Shown: positions 39,267 through 48,190 of the stretch, piece by piece
How positions within the stretch are numbered: the stretch's first letter is position 1
Layout of the letters: each line of letters starts with the position of its first letter
NCBI RefSeq assembly: GCF_000020665.1
Contig: NC_011071.1
Coordinates: forward strand, 3,648,501 to 3,712,500
Source of the DNA: Stenotrophomonas maltophilia R551-3
GTDB lineage: Bacteria; Pseudomonadota; Gammaproteobacteria; Xanthomonadales; Xanthomonadaceae
Direction of reading: 5' to 3'
Length of the DNA: 64,000 nucleotides
The notes under the pieces: generated by a model
Databases searched by the model: none
Seen by the model: the letters and a program-made list of their open reading frames with translations, nothing else
What the model was told of the DNA's origin: nothing
Position numbers and translations under genes: made by a program

Positions 39267-39308
39267 AGGGGTCAGATCCCTTTCGCACGCGAAAGGGATC
39301 TGACCCCT
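39267..39308. repeat. Perfect GGGTCAGA-class palindrome
   Basis: AGGGGTCAGATCCCTTTCGC, a short loop, and GCGAAAGGGATCTGACCCCT, perfect over 20-base arms. It lies between the DUF192 and SirB1-like genes, both on the plus strand. The inner arm (CCCTTTCGC) is unlike that of the other copies. Confidence 0.75.
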
Positions 39309-39364
39309 GAATTTTTCACGCGACACCGCTTGAAACCGCCTGCAATTGCCGCCAGTCTGTGGTC

Positions 39365-40210
39365 ATGCAGGACCGGATCTCACTCCCCGACTGGGATGCA
39401 CTGGCCGACCTCGAAGACGAGGCGCTGCCACTGTTGCCGACCGCGCTGCTGATCGCGCGCGATGAATACCCCGATCTGCAGCCGTCCACGTACGACGCGC
39501 TGATCCAGAGCCACGTCGACCACCTCCGCTCGGAAGTGGACAGCATCGATAACAGCCCGCTGAAGATGGCGGCAATCAACCGCCACCTGTTCGACGAGCT
39601 GGGCTACAGCGGCGACCACGACGAGTACTACGACCCGCGCAACAGCTACCTCAACCAGGTATTCGAGCGCCGCCTGGGCAACCCGATCTCGCTGGCACTG
39701 GTGCAGATGGAAGTCGCGCGCCGGCTGGGAATCCCGCTCGACGGCGTGTCCTTCCCCGGCCACTTCCTGGTGCGCCTGCCGGTAGACGACGGCGTGCTGG
39801 TGATGGACCCGTTCAATGGCGGCCGCCCGCTGGACGTGGACGAACTGCGCGAGCGGGCCAAGTCACACCTGGGCGGGCAGATGCCCGACGACCAGGTGCT
39901 GGCGCAGATCCTCGACCCGGCCCCTGCGCGCGCAATCCTGATGCGGATGCTGCGCAACCTGCACGGCGTGTATGCCGAAGCGGGCGAATGGGACCGCGCT
40001 GCACGCAGTGCCGACCGCCTGCTGAAACTGGCCCCGGAGCAGGACGACGCCCTGCGCGACCGTGGCCTGGCCTACCTGCAGCTGGAGTATCTGGCCGGTG
40101 CCCGCCATGACCTGGGGCAGTACCTGAAGCGCAATCCCGAGGCCAGCGATGCGCAGTGGCTGCGCGAGAAGCTGATCGACCTGGGTGGACCGGTGCCGCG
40201 GCTGCATTGA
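39365..40210 (+). CDS. SirB1-family transglutaminase-like/TPR protein
   Basis: A 281-residue protein with the SirB1 (transglutaminase-like) domain: SEVDSIDNSPLKMAAINRHL, FDELGYSGDHDEYYDPRNSY and LNQVFERRLGNPISLALVQM, then FPGHFLVRL; a catalytic Cys is not obvious in the usual place (NPIS). The C-terminal third has tetratricopeptide-like repeats (GEWDRAARSADRLLKLAPEQ, DALRDRGLAYLQLEYLAGAR). Role unknown; it may be an enzyme-derived scaffold. ATG 39365 or GTG 39359 could start it. Confidence 0.85.
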   Translation: MQDRISLPDWDALADLEDEALPLLPTALLIARDEYPDLQPSTYDALIQSHVDHLRSEVDSIDNSPLKMAAINRHLFDELGYSGDHDEYYDPRNSYLNQVFERRLGNPISLALVQMEVARRLGIPLDGVSFPGHFLVRLPVDDGVLVMDPFNGGRPLDVDELRERAKSHLGGQMPDDQVLAQILDPAPARAILMRMLRNLHGVYAEAGEWDRAARSADRLLKLAPEQDDALRDRGLAYLQLEYLAGARHDLGQYLKRNPEASDAQWLREKLIDLGGPVPRLH

Positions 40211-40220
40211 GGATGTCGGT

Positions 40221-40241
40221 GTGTGGACCAACGGTCCACAC
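40221..40241. repeat. GTGTGGACC-AAC-GGTCCACAC hairpin
   Basis: Perfect 9-base arms around AAC, 10 bases after the SirB1-like gene. It is the covarying partner of the element at 3512-3532. Confidence 0.75.
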
Positions 40242-40269
40242 CCACCGGATGGGCCGGGTGGCCCACCAA

Positions 40270-40461
40270 TCAATCGACCTCGACCATCTCGAAATCGGCT
40301 TTGGTCACGCCGCAATCCGGGCAGGTCCAGGTCTCGGGAATGTCTTCCCAGCGCGTCCCCGGCGCGATGCCCTCCTCCGGCAAGCCTTCCGCTTCGCTGT
40401 AAAGGAAGCCGCAGACCACGCACATCCAGGTGCGCAAGGTGGTGGGGGTGGCATCGCTCAT
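40270..40461 (-). CDS. Rubredoxin
   Basis: A 63-residue one-iron electron carrier. The two ligand loops are MCVVCGFLY and [11 protein letters not shown], with the typical [17 protein letters not shown] between. The Met at 40461 is used; an upstream Met would add 17 residues not found in rubredoxins. It diverges from thiE. Its redox partner is not in this window. Confidence 0.95.
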   Translation of the reverse strand: MSDATPTTLRTWMCVVCGFLYSEAEGLPEEGIAPGTRWEDIPETWTCPDCGVTKADFEMVEVD

Positions 40462-40528
40462 CGGATAATCAGGACTGGATTCACGGGCCGCCATTGTCCC
40501 ATCGCGGTCCACTCACCGGTAGCCATCG

Positions 40529-41155
40529 ATGACTTCTGCTTCCCCGGCGCCCCGCGGCGTCTACCTGATCACCCCGGACGAGCCCGATACCGCGCGCCTG
40601 CTGGACCGCACCGCGCCGCTGCTGGCCGCCGGCGCCACCTGGCTGCAGTACCGCAACAAGACCGCCAGTGACGCGCTGCGGCGCGAGCAGGCCACCGCCC
40701 TGCAGGCGCTGTGCGCGGAACACGGCGTGCCGCTGATCGTCAACGACGACCCGGCGCTGGCCAAGGCGGTCGGCGCCGCCGGCGTGCATCTGGGCGGCAC
40801 CGATGGCGACATCCCCAGCGCGCGCGCCCTGCTCGGCGCGGATGCCATCATCGGCGCGTCCTGCTACGACCAGCTGGCCAATGCCGAACAGGCCGTGGCC
40901 GCCGGCGCCAGCTACGTGGCCTTCGGCGCATTCTTCCCGACCACCACCAAGATCACCACCAGCCGCGCCCATACCGACCTGCTGCGGCAAAGCGCCGCAC
41001 TGGGCGTGCCGCGGGTGGCGATCGGCGGCCTGACGCCGGACAATGTCGGTCCCATCATCGACGCCGGCGCCGATCTGGTCGCCGTGGTCAGCAGCGTGTT
41101 CGCCGCCGAAGACCCGGTGGCGACCCAGCGTGCCTACCTCGCCCAGTTCGCGTAA
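40529..41155 (+). CDS. thiE: Thiamine-phosphate synthase
   Basis: A 208-residue TIM-barrel enzyme joining the pyrimidine (HMP-PP) and thiazole units to thiamine phosphate. Family parts: [40 protein letters not shown] then [30 protein letters not shown], and [20 protein letters not shown]. No TPP riboswitch is seen upstream in the 67-base gap shared with rubredoxin. hemL follows after 16 bases, a pairing seen in other proteobacteria. Confidence 0.95.
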   Translation: MTSASPAPRGVYLITPDEPDTARLLDRTAPLLAAGATWLQYRNKTASDALRREQATALQALCAEHGVPLIVNDDPALAKAVGAAGVHLGGTDGDIPSARALLGADAIIGASCYDQLANAEQAVAAGASYVAFGAFFPTTTKITTSRAHTDLLRQSAALGVPRVAIGGLTPDNVGPIIDAGADLVAVVSSVFAAEDPVATQRAYLAQFA

Positions 41156-41171
41156 TGCCCAGGAAAGCCCC

Positions 41172-42461
41172 ATGAACCACGACCAGTCCCACGCCCTGTT
41201 CTCCCGCGCCCAGCAACTGCTGCCGGGCGGCGTCAATTCGCCGGTGCGCGCGTTCAAGTCGGTCGGCGGCGAGCCGTTCTTCGTCGAGCGCGCCGACGGT
41301 GCCTACCTGTATGACGTCGACGGCAATCGCTACATCGACTACGTCGGCTCCTGGGGTCCGATGATCGTCGGCCACAACCACACGGCGGTGCGCCAGGCGG
41401 TGAAGAAGGCGATCGACAATGGCCTGTCCTTCGGCGCGCCCTGCGCAGCCGAAGTGACCATGGCCGAGACCATCACCCGCCTGGTACCGTCGTGCGAGAT
41501 GGTGCGTATGGTCAACTCCGGTACCGAGGCCACGCTGTCGGCGATCCGCCTGGCGCGCGGCGCCACCGGCCGCAACCGCATCGTCAAGTTCGAAGGCTGC
41601 TACCACGGCCACGGCGACTCGTTCCTGGTCAAGGCCGGCAGCGGCATGCTGACCCTGGGCGTGCCGACCTCGCCCGGCGTGCCGGCCGGCCTGAGCGAAC
41701 TGACCCTGACCCTGCCCTACAACGACTTCGAAGCGGCCACCGCGCTGTTCGAGCAGCAGGGCGACGACATCGCCGGCCTGATCATCGAACCGGTGGTTGG
41801 CAATGCCAACTGCATCCCGCCGCGCGACGGCTATCTGCAGCACCTGCGCGAACTGTGCACGAAGCACGGCACGCTGCTGATCTTCGACGAAGTGATGACC
41901 GGCTTCCGCGTCGCCCTCGGCGGTGCACAGGCGCATTACGGCATCACCCCGGACCTGACCACCTTCGGCAAGATCATCGGCGGCGGCATGCCGGTGGGCG
42001 CCTACGGCGGCCGCCGCGAACTGATGCAGCAGATCGCCCCGGCTGGCCCGATCTACCAGGCCGGCACGCTGAGCGGCAATCCGGTGGCGATGGCCGCCGG
42101 CCTGGCGATGCTGGAACTGATCCAGCAGCCGGGCTTCCACGCCGACCTGGCCGAGCGCACCGCGCGCCTGTGTGCCGGCCTGGAAGCGGCCGCCGCCGAC
42201 GCCGGCGTGGTCGTGACCACCACCTGTGTGGGTGCGATGTTCGGGCTGTTCTTCACCAGTGAGAAGGTGGAGACCTATGCGCAGGCCACCGCCTGTGACA
42301 TTCCGGCGTTCAACCGCTTCTTCCACGCGATGCTGGACCAGGGCGTGTTCCTCGCGCCGTCGGCGTACGAGGCCGGCTTCCTGTCCAGTGCACACGATGA
42401 CGCCGTGATCGAGGCCACGCTGGCCGCCGCACGCGTGGCGTTCAAGGCCGCCAAGGGCTGA
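41172..42461 (+). CDS. hemL: Glutamate-1-semialdehyde 2,1-aminomutase
   Basis: A 429-residue PLP enzyme producing 5-aminolevulinate for heme. The N-terminus [20 protein letters not shown] is typical; [20 protein letters not shown] and [17 protein letters not shown] bind PLP, and the Lys of [20 protein letters not shown] forms the Schiff base. The start at 41172 fits the family and follows AGGAAAG. The gene ends at a bidirectional terminator shared with azurin. Confidence 0.97.
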   Translation: MNHDQSHALFSRAQQLLPGGVNSPVRAFKSVGGEPFFVERADGAYLYDVDGNRYIDYVGSWGPMIVGHNHTAVRQAVKKAIDNGLSFGAPCAAEVTMAETITRLVPSCEMVRMVNSGTEATLSAIRLARGATGRNRIVKFEGCYHGHGDSFLVKAGSGMLTLGVPTSPGVPAGLSELTLTLPYNDFEAATALFEQQGDDIAGLIIEPVVGNANCIPPRDGYLQHLRELCTKHGTLLIFDEVMTGFRVALGGAQAHYGITPDLTTFGKIIGGGMPVGAYGGRRELMQQIAPAGPIYQAGTLSGNPVAMAAGLAMLELIQQPGFHADLAERTARLCAGLEAAAADAGVVVTTTCVGAMFGLFFTSEKVETYAQATACDIPAFNRFFHAMLDQGVFLAPSAYEAGFLSSAHDDAVIEATLAAARVAFKAAKG

Positions 42462-42475
42462 GCCCGCTCTGCACG

Positions 42476-42542
42476 AAAAAGGGGACGGAGGGGATTAAGT
42501 CGTTTGTGCACAAACGACTTAATCCCCTCCGTCCCCTTTTTT
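42476..42542. terminator. Bidirectional terminator palindrome, copy 2 (perfect)
   Basis: AAAAAGGGGACGGAGGGGAT-TAAGTCGTTTGTG and its exact complement ending in CCCC and six T residues: about 33-base arms with a minimal loop. It lies between the convergent hemL and azurin genes, ending directly at the azurin stop codon, and has T tracts for both directions. Confidence 0.92.
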
Positions 42543-42991
42543 CAACCGAAGACGAACTTGCCCTTCATCATCGCGAAGTGGCCGGGGAACGAGCAGAAGA
42601 AGGTGTAATCCCCACCCTTCTGCAGCCCCTGGGTAGAGAAGCGCACGCGCGTGGTTTCGCCGCCGCCGATCACCTTGGTGTGCGCCAGCACGCGCTTGTC
42701 AGCCTTCGGCAGGTAGCTGTCGGCCAGGGTCATGCGCATGCCGGCCATCGCCACCGGCTGGTAATCCGCGCTGCGGGTCAGCACCCAGTTGTGGCCCATC
42801 GCGGTAGCGGCCAGCTTGCCGGTGTGGCGCAGGGTCAGGTCGACGGCGGTGCAGTCGGCGGCCACCTTGATCTCGCGGCTGCTGAAGCTCATCTGGTCGG
42901 TGCTGTCGATACTCACCGCACACACCCGCGCCATCGCCGACGGCGCCAGCATCAGCGCGCCCAGTCCCACTGCCACCATCCAAGCCTTCAT
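42542..42991 (-). CDS. azu: Azurin (blue copper protein)
   Basis: A 149-residue periplasmic cupredoxin. Signal peptide residues 1-21 end in PSAMA. The mature part starts RVCAVSIDSTDQMSFSSREI. Copper ligands: His in MGHNWV, Cys in FFCSFPGH, His in PGHF and Met in AMMKG; the second Cys pair (CAV, DCTAV) makes the disulfide. It shuttles electrons to oxidases or nitrite reductase, and could serve respiration together with the formate dehydrogenase here, though no direct link is shown. AGGAG lies 6 bases upstream of the start at 42991. Confidence 0.96.
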   Translation of the reverse strand: MKAWMVAVGLGALMLAPSAMARVCAVSIDSTDQMSFSSREIKVAADCTAVDLTLRHTGKLAATAMGHNWVLTRSADYQPVAMAGMRMTLADSYLPKADKRVLAHTKVIGGGETTRVRFSTQGLQKGGDYTFFCSFPGHFAMMKGKFVFG

Positions 42992-43114
42992 CGTTGCGTC
43001 TCCTGCGGATTCAAGCGCCATTCTAGGCAGGCGCCTGCGGCCCCGTCTGCGACCGTCTGTCGCATGGCTGGTCCAGGGTTTCCCGCGTGTTCATTGCAAT
43101 GGCATGCTCGGCCA

Positions 43115-43717
43115 ATGCGGATCGACCTGTTGCTGCTGGATGTGGATGGCGTGCTGGTGCAGTACCAGCGCGCGCAGCGCGTGCTGCACCTGGCGCGGGC
43201 GCTGGATGTCGCGCCGGAAACCGTGCAGGCCGCGCTGTACGACAGCGGGCTGGAAGCCCAGCACGACTGCGGCGCCCTGGATGGCCTCACCTATCTGGCG
43301 CAGCTGAGCAAACAGCTGGACCGCACCGTTGATATGCACACCTGGATCGCTGCGCGACAGGCCGCCAGCCATCCACGGCCCGCGGTACTGCAGCGGCTGC
43401 AGGCCCTGCAGCTGCCACTGGCGGTGCTGACCAACAATGGCGCGCTGATGGTGCAGGCCTTGCCCACGCTGCTGCCGGAACTGTTCCCGGCGCTGCAGGA
43501 CCGCGTGTTCTGCAGCGCCGATTTCGGCCTGCGCAAACCCGAGCCAGCGGTGTTCCTGCGTACGCTCGATGTACTGGGCGTCGCGCCTTCGCACACGCTG
43601 TTCGTCGATGACCTGTTCGCCAACGTGCGCGGCGCACGCGCCGCCGGCCTGCACGCGGAAACCGTGCGCGATGGCCGTGGGTTGGGCAAGGTGTTGAGGC
43701 GTTACCAGATTGCGTGA
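43115..43717 (+). CDS. HAD superfamily hydrolase
   Basis: A 200-residue haloacid-dehalogenase-like protein. Motif I is LLLDVDGVLV (DxDG at residues 9-12), motif II LTNNG, motif III the Lys of FGLRKPEPAVFLRTLDVLGV and motif IV HTLFVDDLFANVRGARAAG. It probably removes phosphate from a small metabolite (YihX/YfbR-like), substrate unknown. The start at 43115 directly precedes motif I; a longer upstream frame runs through the azurin region and is not used. Confidence 0.9.
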   Translation: MRIDLLLLDVDGVLVQYQRAQRVLHLARALDVAPETVQAALYDSGLEAQHDCGALDGLTYLAQLSKQLDRTVDMHTWIAARQAASHPRPAVLQRLQALQLPLAVLTNNGALMVQALPTLLPELFPALQDRVFCSADFGLRKPEPAVFLRTLDVLGVAPSHTLFVDDLFANVRGARAAGLHAETVRDGRGLGKVLRRYQIA

Positions 43718-43723
43718 ACCACT

Positions 43724-43793
43724 GTAGAGCCGAGCCCATGCTCGGCTCATCGCCATGTCAGGCAACAGCAGCCGAGCATGGGCTCGGCTCTAC
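43724..43793 (+). repeat. SMAG/REP dimer
   Basis: GTAGAGCCGAGCCCATGCTC on the left and GAGCATGGGCTCGGCTCTAC on the right, with 30 bases between, 6 bases after the HAD gene. Confidence 0.85.
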
Positions 43794-43811
43794 AGGCATT
43801 CCGCGGCAGCC

Positions 43812-43847
43812 GGGTCAGAGCCCTCTCCGCAGGAGAGGGGTCCGACC
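43812..43847 (-). repeat. GGGTCAGA-class palindrome after argD
   Basis: On the argD strand: GGTCGGACCCCTCTCC, loop TGC, GGAGAGGGCTCTGACCC. It begins 9 bases after the argD stop codon, in the same orientation as the copies after recG and spoT. Confidence 0.65.
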
Positions 43848-43856
43848 TCAGCAGAT

Positions 43857-45083
43857 TCAGCGCGCGGCGATGAACGCGGCAATCGCCGCGCGCAGGCGCT
43901 TGAGGCCTTCGGCCACTTCTTCGTCGGTGATGTTCAGCGACGGCACGAAGCGCAGCACGTCCGGGCCGGCCTGCAGGGTCAGCAGGCCCTGCTCGGCAGC
44001 GTGGTCGAGGATCGCACCGGCCTGGCCGGCGAAGTCCTTGCTCAGCACCGCGCCCAGCATCAGGCCACGGCCACGCACGTCGCTGAACACACCGAACTCG
44101 TCGTTGATGCGGGCGAAGCCATCCCGCAGCGCCTTCGACTGACGGCTGACGTTGGCGGCGATCTCCGCCGAGGCCAGCTTGCGCAGCGCCACGCGCGCGA
44201 CGGCGGCCGCCAGCGGGTTGCCACCGAAGGTGGTGCCGTGCGCGCCGAACTGCATGGTCTCAGCCACCTTCGGGCCGGCCAGCATCGCGCCGATCGGGAA
44301 GCCGCCGCCGAGCGCCTTGGCCAGGGTGACCATGTCCGGCACCACATCGTCCTGCCAGTGCGCGAACAGGGTACCGGTGCGGCCCATGCCGGCCTGGATT
44401 TCATCCAGCACCAGCAGTGCGTTGTGCTGGTCGCACAATTCGCGCACGCGCTTGAGGAAACCGGACTTGGCCGGCATCACGCCGCCCTCGCCCTGGATCG
44501 GCTCCAGCATCACCGCCGCCACGTCGCCGGCGGCCATCGCGGTTTCCAGCTGCACCTCATCGTTGAAATCGATGTAGCGGAAGCCACCGGGCAGCGGCTC
44601 GTAGCCTTCCTGGTACTTCGGCTGGGCAGTCGCGGTCACCGCGCCCATGGTGCGGCCGTGGAAGCTGCCGCGGAAGGTGATGATGACGCGCTTGTCGGCC
44701 GGGCGGCCCTGGCTGGAGGCCCACTTGCGGACCATCTTGATCGCCACTTCGTTGGCTTCGGCGCCGGAATTGCACAGGAACACGCGCTCGGCGAAACGGC
44801 TGGCCTTCACCAGCTCCTCGGCCAGGTGCAGCGGCGGTGCACTGTAGAACACGTTGCTGGTGTGCCAGAGCTTGCCGGCCTGCTCGACCAGTGCGGCCAC
44901 CAGGTCCGGATCGTTGTGGCCCAGGCCGCACACCGCGATGCCAGCCGCCAGGTCGATGAACTCACGGCCCTGGCTGTCCCAGACGCGGGCGCCCTGGCCG
45001 CGCTCCAGTACCACCTGGCGGGGCTTGTAGACCGGCAGGTAATAGTGCGAAAGGGAGATCAGCGGATCGGTAGCGGCGGTCAT
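43857..45083 (-). CDS. argD: Acetylornithine/succinylornithine-type aminotransferase
   Basis: A 408-residue class III PLP aminotransferase. FLCNSGAEANEVAIKMVRKW and TFRGSFHGRTMGAVTATAQP bind PLP phosphate; the pyridine Asp is in LLVLDEIQAGMGRTG; the Schiff-base Lys is in VTLAKALGGGFPIGAM; GTTFGGNPLAAAVA follows. The family covers ArgD, AstC and GabT-like enzymes; the HHYYLP-like N-terminus (SHYYLPVYKPRQVVLERGQG) fits ArgD/AstC, used in arginine synthesis. No other arg gene is nearby, so the in vivo substrate is inferred. Confidence 0.88.
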   Translation of the reverse strand: MTAATDPLISLSHYYLPVYKPRQVVLERGQGARVWDSQGREFIDLAAGIAVCGLGHNDPDLVAALVEQAGKLWHTSNVFYSAPPLHLAEELVKASRFAERVFLCNSGAEANEVAIKMVRKWASSQGRPADKRVIITFRGSFHGRTMGAVTATAQPKYQEGYEPLPGGFRYIDFNDEVQLETAMAAGDVAAVMLEPIQGEGGVMPAKSGFLKRVRELCDQHNALLVLDEIQAGMGRTGTLFAHWQDDVVPDMVTLAKALGGGFPIGAMLAGPKVAETMQFGAHGTTFGGNPLAAAVARVALRKLASAEIAANVSRQSKALRDGFARINDEFGVFSDVRGRGLMLGAVLSKDFAGQAGAILDHAAEQGLLTLQAGPDVLRFVPSLNITDEEVAEGLKRLRAAIAAFIAAR

Positions 45084-45146
45084 GGCAGTCGGCAGGGTTC
45101 AGGAATGCCCATTCTCGCGCCGGAACCCCTGCGGCACAATGCGCCC

Positions 45147-46019
45147 ATGCGACCGTTTTCTGCCCCCCAGCTGAACCCCGCCACCGAGACCGGCTGGCGC
45201 CGTCGGTGGTTCGACATCATCTACCGCCATGACTCGCGGCCCTCGCGCAACTTCGACCTGATCCTGGTGGTGGCGATCGTCGCCAGCATCCTGGTGGTGA
45301 TGATCGACAGCGTGCAGCACCTGCATGCCGAATGGTCCACCGGCCTGTACATCCTGGAATGGGCCTTCACGATTATCTTCACCGCCGAGTACCTGCTGCG
45401 GCTGGCGGTGGTCAAGCGCCCGCTGCGTTACGCGGTGAGCATCTGGGGCATCATCGACCTGCTGTCGATCCTGCCCGCCTACCTGTCGATGTTCATCCCC
45501 GGCGCACAGAGCCTGCTGGTGGTGCGCGCGCTGCGCATCCTGCGCGTATTCCGCATCCTCAAGCTGACCCGCTACATCGAGGAAAGCGGCGTGCTGATGA
45601 CGTCGCTGTGGCGCAGCCGGCGCAAGGTACTGGTGTTCCTGTTCACGGTGATCACCATCACCATCATCGCCGGCGCGCTGATGTACGTGATCGAGGGCCC
45701 CGAACACGGCTTCACCAACATCCCGGCCAGCATGTACTGGGCGGTGGTGACCATGGCCACGGTCGGCTTCGGCGACATCGTGCCGCAGACTGTGCTTGGC
45801 CGCTTCGTCACCTCGGTGCTGATCCTGATCGGCTACAGCATCATCGCCGTGCCCACCGGCATCTACACCGCCGAACTGGCCAGCACCATGCGCGATGCCG
45901 AACTGGCCGCGCGCCGCGATTCACGTGGCTGCCCGCACTGCGGGCTGGAAGGCCACGAGCCGGATGCGCGGCACTGCCGCAAATGTGGCGGACCATTGCC
46001 GGATACGTTCAGCCATTGA
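45147..46019 (+). CDS. Voltage-gated potassium channel with C-terminal zinc-ribbon tail
   Basis: A 290-residue membrane protein of the six-helix ion-transporter family. S1-S3 lie at about residues 38-125; S4 has regularly spaced Arg residues (VRALRILRVFRILKLTRYIE, near 133-152); the selectivity filter is MATVGFGDIVP near 208-218, the potassium-specific TVGFGD. After S6 a charged stretch leads to a cytosolic tail with CPHCG and CRKCG, 17 residues apart, which would bind one zinc. Translation start 45147 lies 9 bases after a CACAAT box, so the message may be almost leaderless. It diverges from argD. Confidence 0.92.
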   Translation: MRPFSAPQLNPATETGWRRRWFDIIYRHDSRPSRNFDLILVVAIVASILVVMIDSVQHLHAEWSTGLYILEWAFTIIFTAEYLLRLAVVKRPLRYAVSIWGIIDLLSILPAYLSMFIPGAQSLLVVRALRILRVFRILKLTRYIEESGVLMTSLWRSRRKVLVFLFTVITITIIAGALMYVIEGPEHGFTNIPASMYWAVVTMATVGFGDIVPQTVLGRFVTSVLILIGYSIIAVPTGIYTAELASTMRDAELAARRDSRGCPHCGLEGHEPDARHCRKCGGPLPDTFSH

Positions 46020-46026
46020 GGCGCAT

Positions 46027-46088
46027 GCAGGCCAGCGGCCGGCACTACCGAAACAGGATGGTGCGCGCCGGGCATGGCCCGGCGCTAC
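46027..46088. repeat. Two SMAG/REP palindromes of different subfamilies
   Basis: 46027-46048 (GGCCAGCGGCCGGCACTAC type) and 46067-46088 (GCCGGGCATGGCCCGGCGCTAC type), between the channel gene and the DUF3829 genes. Confidence 0.75.
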
Positions 46089-46121
46089 CGTGGGCAGGCC
46101 CACGCCCTGCGTGGATCGCGC

Positions 46122-47075
46122 TCAACGCATGCGGTTGCTGGTGGTTACCAGGTCGTTGTAGGCATCCAGAATCGTCGACTGCGCCCCTTCAGGATCAGTG
46201 GTGAGCCAGCTGCCCGACGCCTTGCGCTCGGCTGCCAACGCATCGGCGGCGATCGGCTTGCCCTGTTGCAGCCGCTCGACACCGCGTCCGGCAGTACGCA
46301 CCAGCTTGTCGGCCGAGCGCTGCACATGGCCCCACATCGGGTCGTCCTTGCCGACACTACCGTTCTGGATTTCCGTCACCAACGCCTGATAGTCGGCCAG
46401 TTGCCTGCGCAGCACCGCCACATCCGGTGCGTCACCCTGGAACGCCATCGCCAGCTGTTTGCCATCACCGACAAGGCGCAGGTGGTAATACGCCAGCGAG
46501 CGGCCTTCGCGTTCCTCAATCTGCTTCAGCTGCGCGGCGCGGCGATCGTTCTCGTTCTTTTCCAGCGCCGCATCCATCGCTTCGCTGGCCTTGAAGAAAT
46601 CAACATAAGCCTGCATCAGCGGGGCATGCTGGCTGCGCATCCCTTCACCGCCATCGCGACGATAGTCTTCGCGGGTGAAATAGCCATCAGCGCGCTCGAC
46701 CAGGGTGTTCAGTGCCTGGAACGCCTGCTGGTACTGCCGCGCGGGAGCGTCCAGCGGCGTCGCGGGGGTCTTTGCCAGCGCATCGGTCAGCGGCTGGCCG
46801 CAGTACTCGACCCGGTGCGACAGCACCTTGCCGGGCGAACGAGGTTGCGCTTCCTTGCCGGTCGGGCCGACTTCAGGGTCCTTCATCCAGCTGGTGTAGG
46901 CCTGGAAGCCCTCGTGAATGGGTTGTTCAACGCCGTTGTAGCATTCGATGTAGGCGTTCACCTTCTCCAGGCCGGGGTCGGCCACAGACAACCCTGCCGA
47001 TTTGTTGCAGCCGCTCAGGCCAGCCACAGCGCCGATCAGCAGCAGCGGCGCGATACGCAGATAGGAAGTCGTCAT
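46122..47075 (-). CDS. DUF3829 (YiiG-like) lipoprotein 1
   Basis: A 317-residue predicted lipoprotein: the signal ends in GLSGC (Cys23). The body is helical, with VNAYIECYNGVEQPIHEGFQ and AYTSWMKDPEVGPTGKE at the start and a charged middle (KNENDRRAAQLKQIEEREGR). The DUF3829 family has no assigned role. It is a tandem paralogue of the upstream gene, 29 bases apart; shared parts include WxKD..xGPTG(K/R)E and a single Cys in HRVEYCGQPLTDA versus MKQCDAPVTEA. The start at 47075 is set by the lipobox. Confidence 0.85.
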   Translation of the reverse strand: MTTSYLRIAPLLLIGAVAGLSGCNKSAGLSVADPGLEKVNAYIECYNGVEQPIHEGFQAYTSWMKDPEVGPTGKEAQPRSPGKVLSHRVEYCGQPLTDALAKTPATPLDAPARQYQQAFQALNTLVERADGYFTREDYRRDGGEGMRSQHAPLMQAYVDFFKASEAMDAALEKNENDRRAAQLKQIEEREGRSLAYYHLRLVGDGKQLAMAFQGDAPDVAVLRRQLADYQALVTEIQNGSVGKDDPMWGHVQRSADKLVRTAGRGVERLQQGKPIAADALAAERKASGSWLTTDPEGAQSTILDAYNDLVTTSNRMR

Positions 47076-47104
47076 GGTCTCTAGCATGGGTGCTGGCGCG
47101 CCGG

Positions 47105-48097
47105 TCACTGGCGGTTGCTCTGGAAAACTAGCGTGTTGTATTCCTGCATGAGCTTGCTGGCAGAGCCACGCGGCGCCATCGACGGCGAATCAAGCATGCG
47201 TCGTTCGAAATCGGTGTAAGGCTTCTTCTCGCTGACGCGCTGCAGCCGCTCCTTGCCTTCGCGCCGGAAATTCTCGGCCCCACGCTCGAAGCCTTCCCAG
47301 TCGGACTTGCCCGGCTCCTGGTCGGCAACCTTGGCGTGCGCTTCATCGGAAATGCGGTTGAAGGCATCCAGACGTTCACGGGCCTTGGCCTGATCGAAAT
47401 CATCCTCGCTCATCAGATCCATGATGGCCTTGGCTTCCAGCATCATCGCCAGACGGTAGTACTCGCGGGTGCGCCCCTCGGCCTGCTCCAGCGCCTTGAG
47501 CTGCTCGCGCTGGGCAGCGTCGTTCTGGCGCTCCAGCTCGGCATTGAACGTTTCGCTGGCAGCCACGAAATCCTTGAAAGCGGCCATCAAGGGCGCATGC
47601 AGCTGCTTGCCCTTGGCAAACTGGTCGTCCTCGTAGTCATGGCGATCGTAGTAGTCGTGCGCGTCCTTGCTCACCGGCACCAGCGCCTTCAGCGCCTGCT
47701 GGTAACGGCCTGCAGCCGCATCGAGATCGGCCAGCGCCGGCTTGGCAGCGATCGCCTCGGTTACCGGGGCGTCGCACTGCTTCATGTCGTAATCGCTGAT
47801 CTCGAACGGCCCGTACACGTGCGTCTCGCGGCCGGTCGGGCCAGCGTCGACATCCTTGATCCAGCGCGTGTAGGACTGGATGCTGCCGCGGGTTTTCGAA
47901 TCCAGCGCGTTGAAGCAGCTGATGTAGGCGTTGAGCTTGGCGGTCAACTGCTGCTGCGTGTCGGACGGGGCCGCGCTGGCGTCTGCCGTGCCGGAGGCAG
48001 CGGCGCCGCCCGCAACTGCGGGTGCCTTGCCACCGCAGGCGGTCAGGATCAACGACAGCGAAGCGGCCAGCGCCGCGACGGAAAGAGTGCGTGACAT
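47105..48097 (-). CDS. DUF3829 (YiiG-like) lipoprotein 2
   Basis: A 330-residue predicted lipoprotein with signal ending in LILTAC (Cys22), an Ala/Gly-rich linker, then LNAYISCFNALDSKTRGSIQ, SYTRWIKDVDAGPTGRE and a long helical body (LERQNDAAQREQLKALEQAE). First of two tandem DUF3829 genes, which look like a duplication. Both probably face the periplasm on the inner or outer membrane. No partner gene explains their use. Confidence 0.86.
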   Translation of the reverse strand: MSRTLSVAALAASLSLILTACGGKAPAVAGGAAASGTADASAAPSDTQQQLTAKLNAYISCFNALDSKTRGSIQSYTRWIKDVDAGPTGRETHVYGPFEISDYDMKQCDAPVTEAIAAKPALADLDAAAGRYQQALKALVPVSKDAHDYYDRHDYEDDQFAKGKQLHAPLMAAFKDFVAASETFNAELERQNDAAQREQLKALEQAEGRTREYYRLAMMLEAKAIMDLMSEDDFDQAKARERLDAFNRISDEAHAKVADQEPGKSDWEGFERGAENFRREGKERLQRVSEKKPYTDFERRMLDSPSMAPRGSASKLMQEYNTLVFQSNRQ

Positions 48098-48190
48098 GTG
48101 CTCACATCCCTGTTGAAAACGATTACAGCCACGCATTCTAGCGCAGCAGGCCGAAGGTCGCAGCCCTCGGCCTCTTCCGGCGACGCGCGA

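Noticed and set aside
40461..40528. A TPP riboswitch upstream of thiE.
   Set aside because: The gap of 67 bases is too short and lacks the CTGAGA and thi-box elements.
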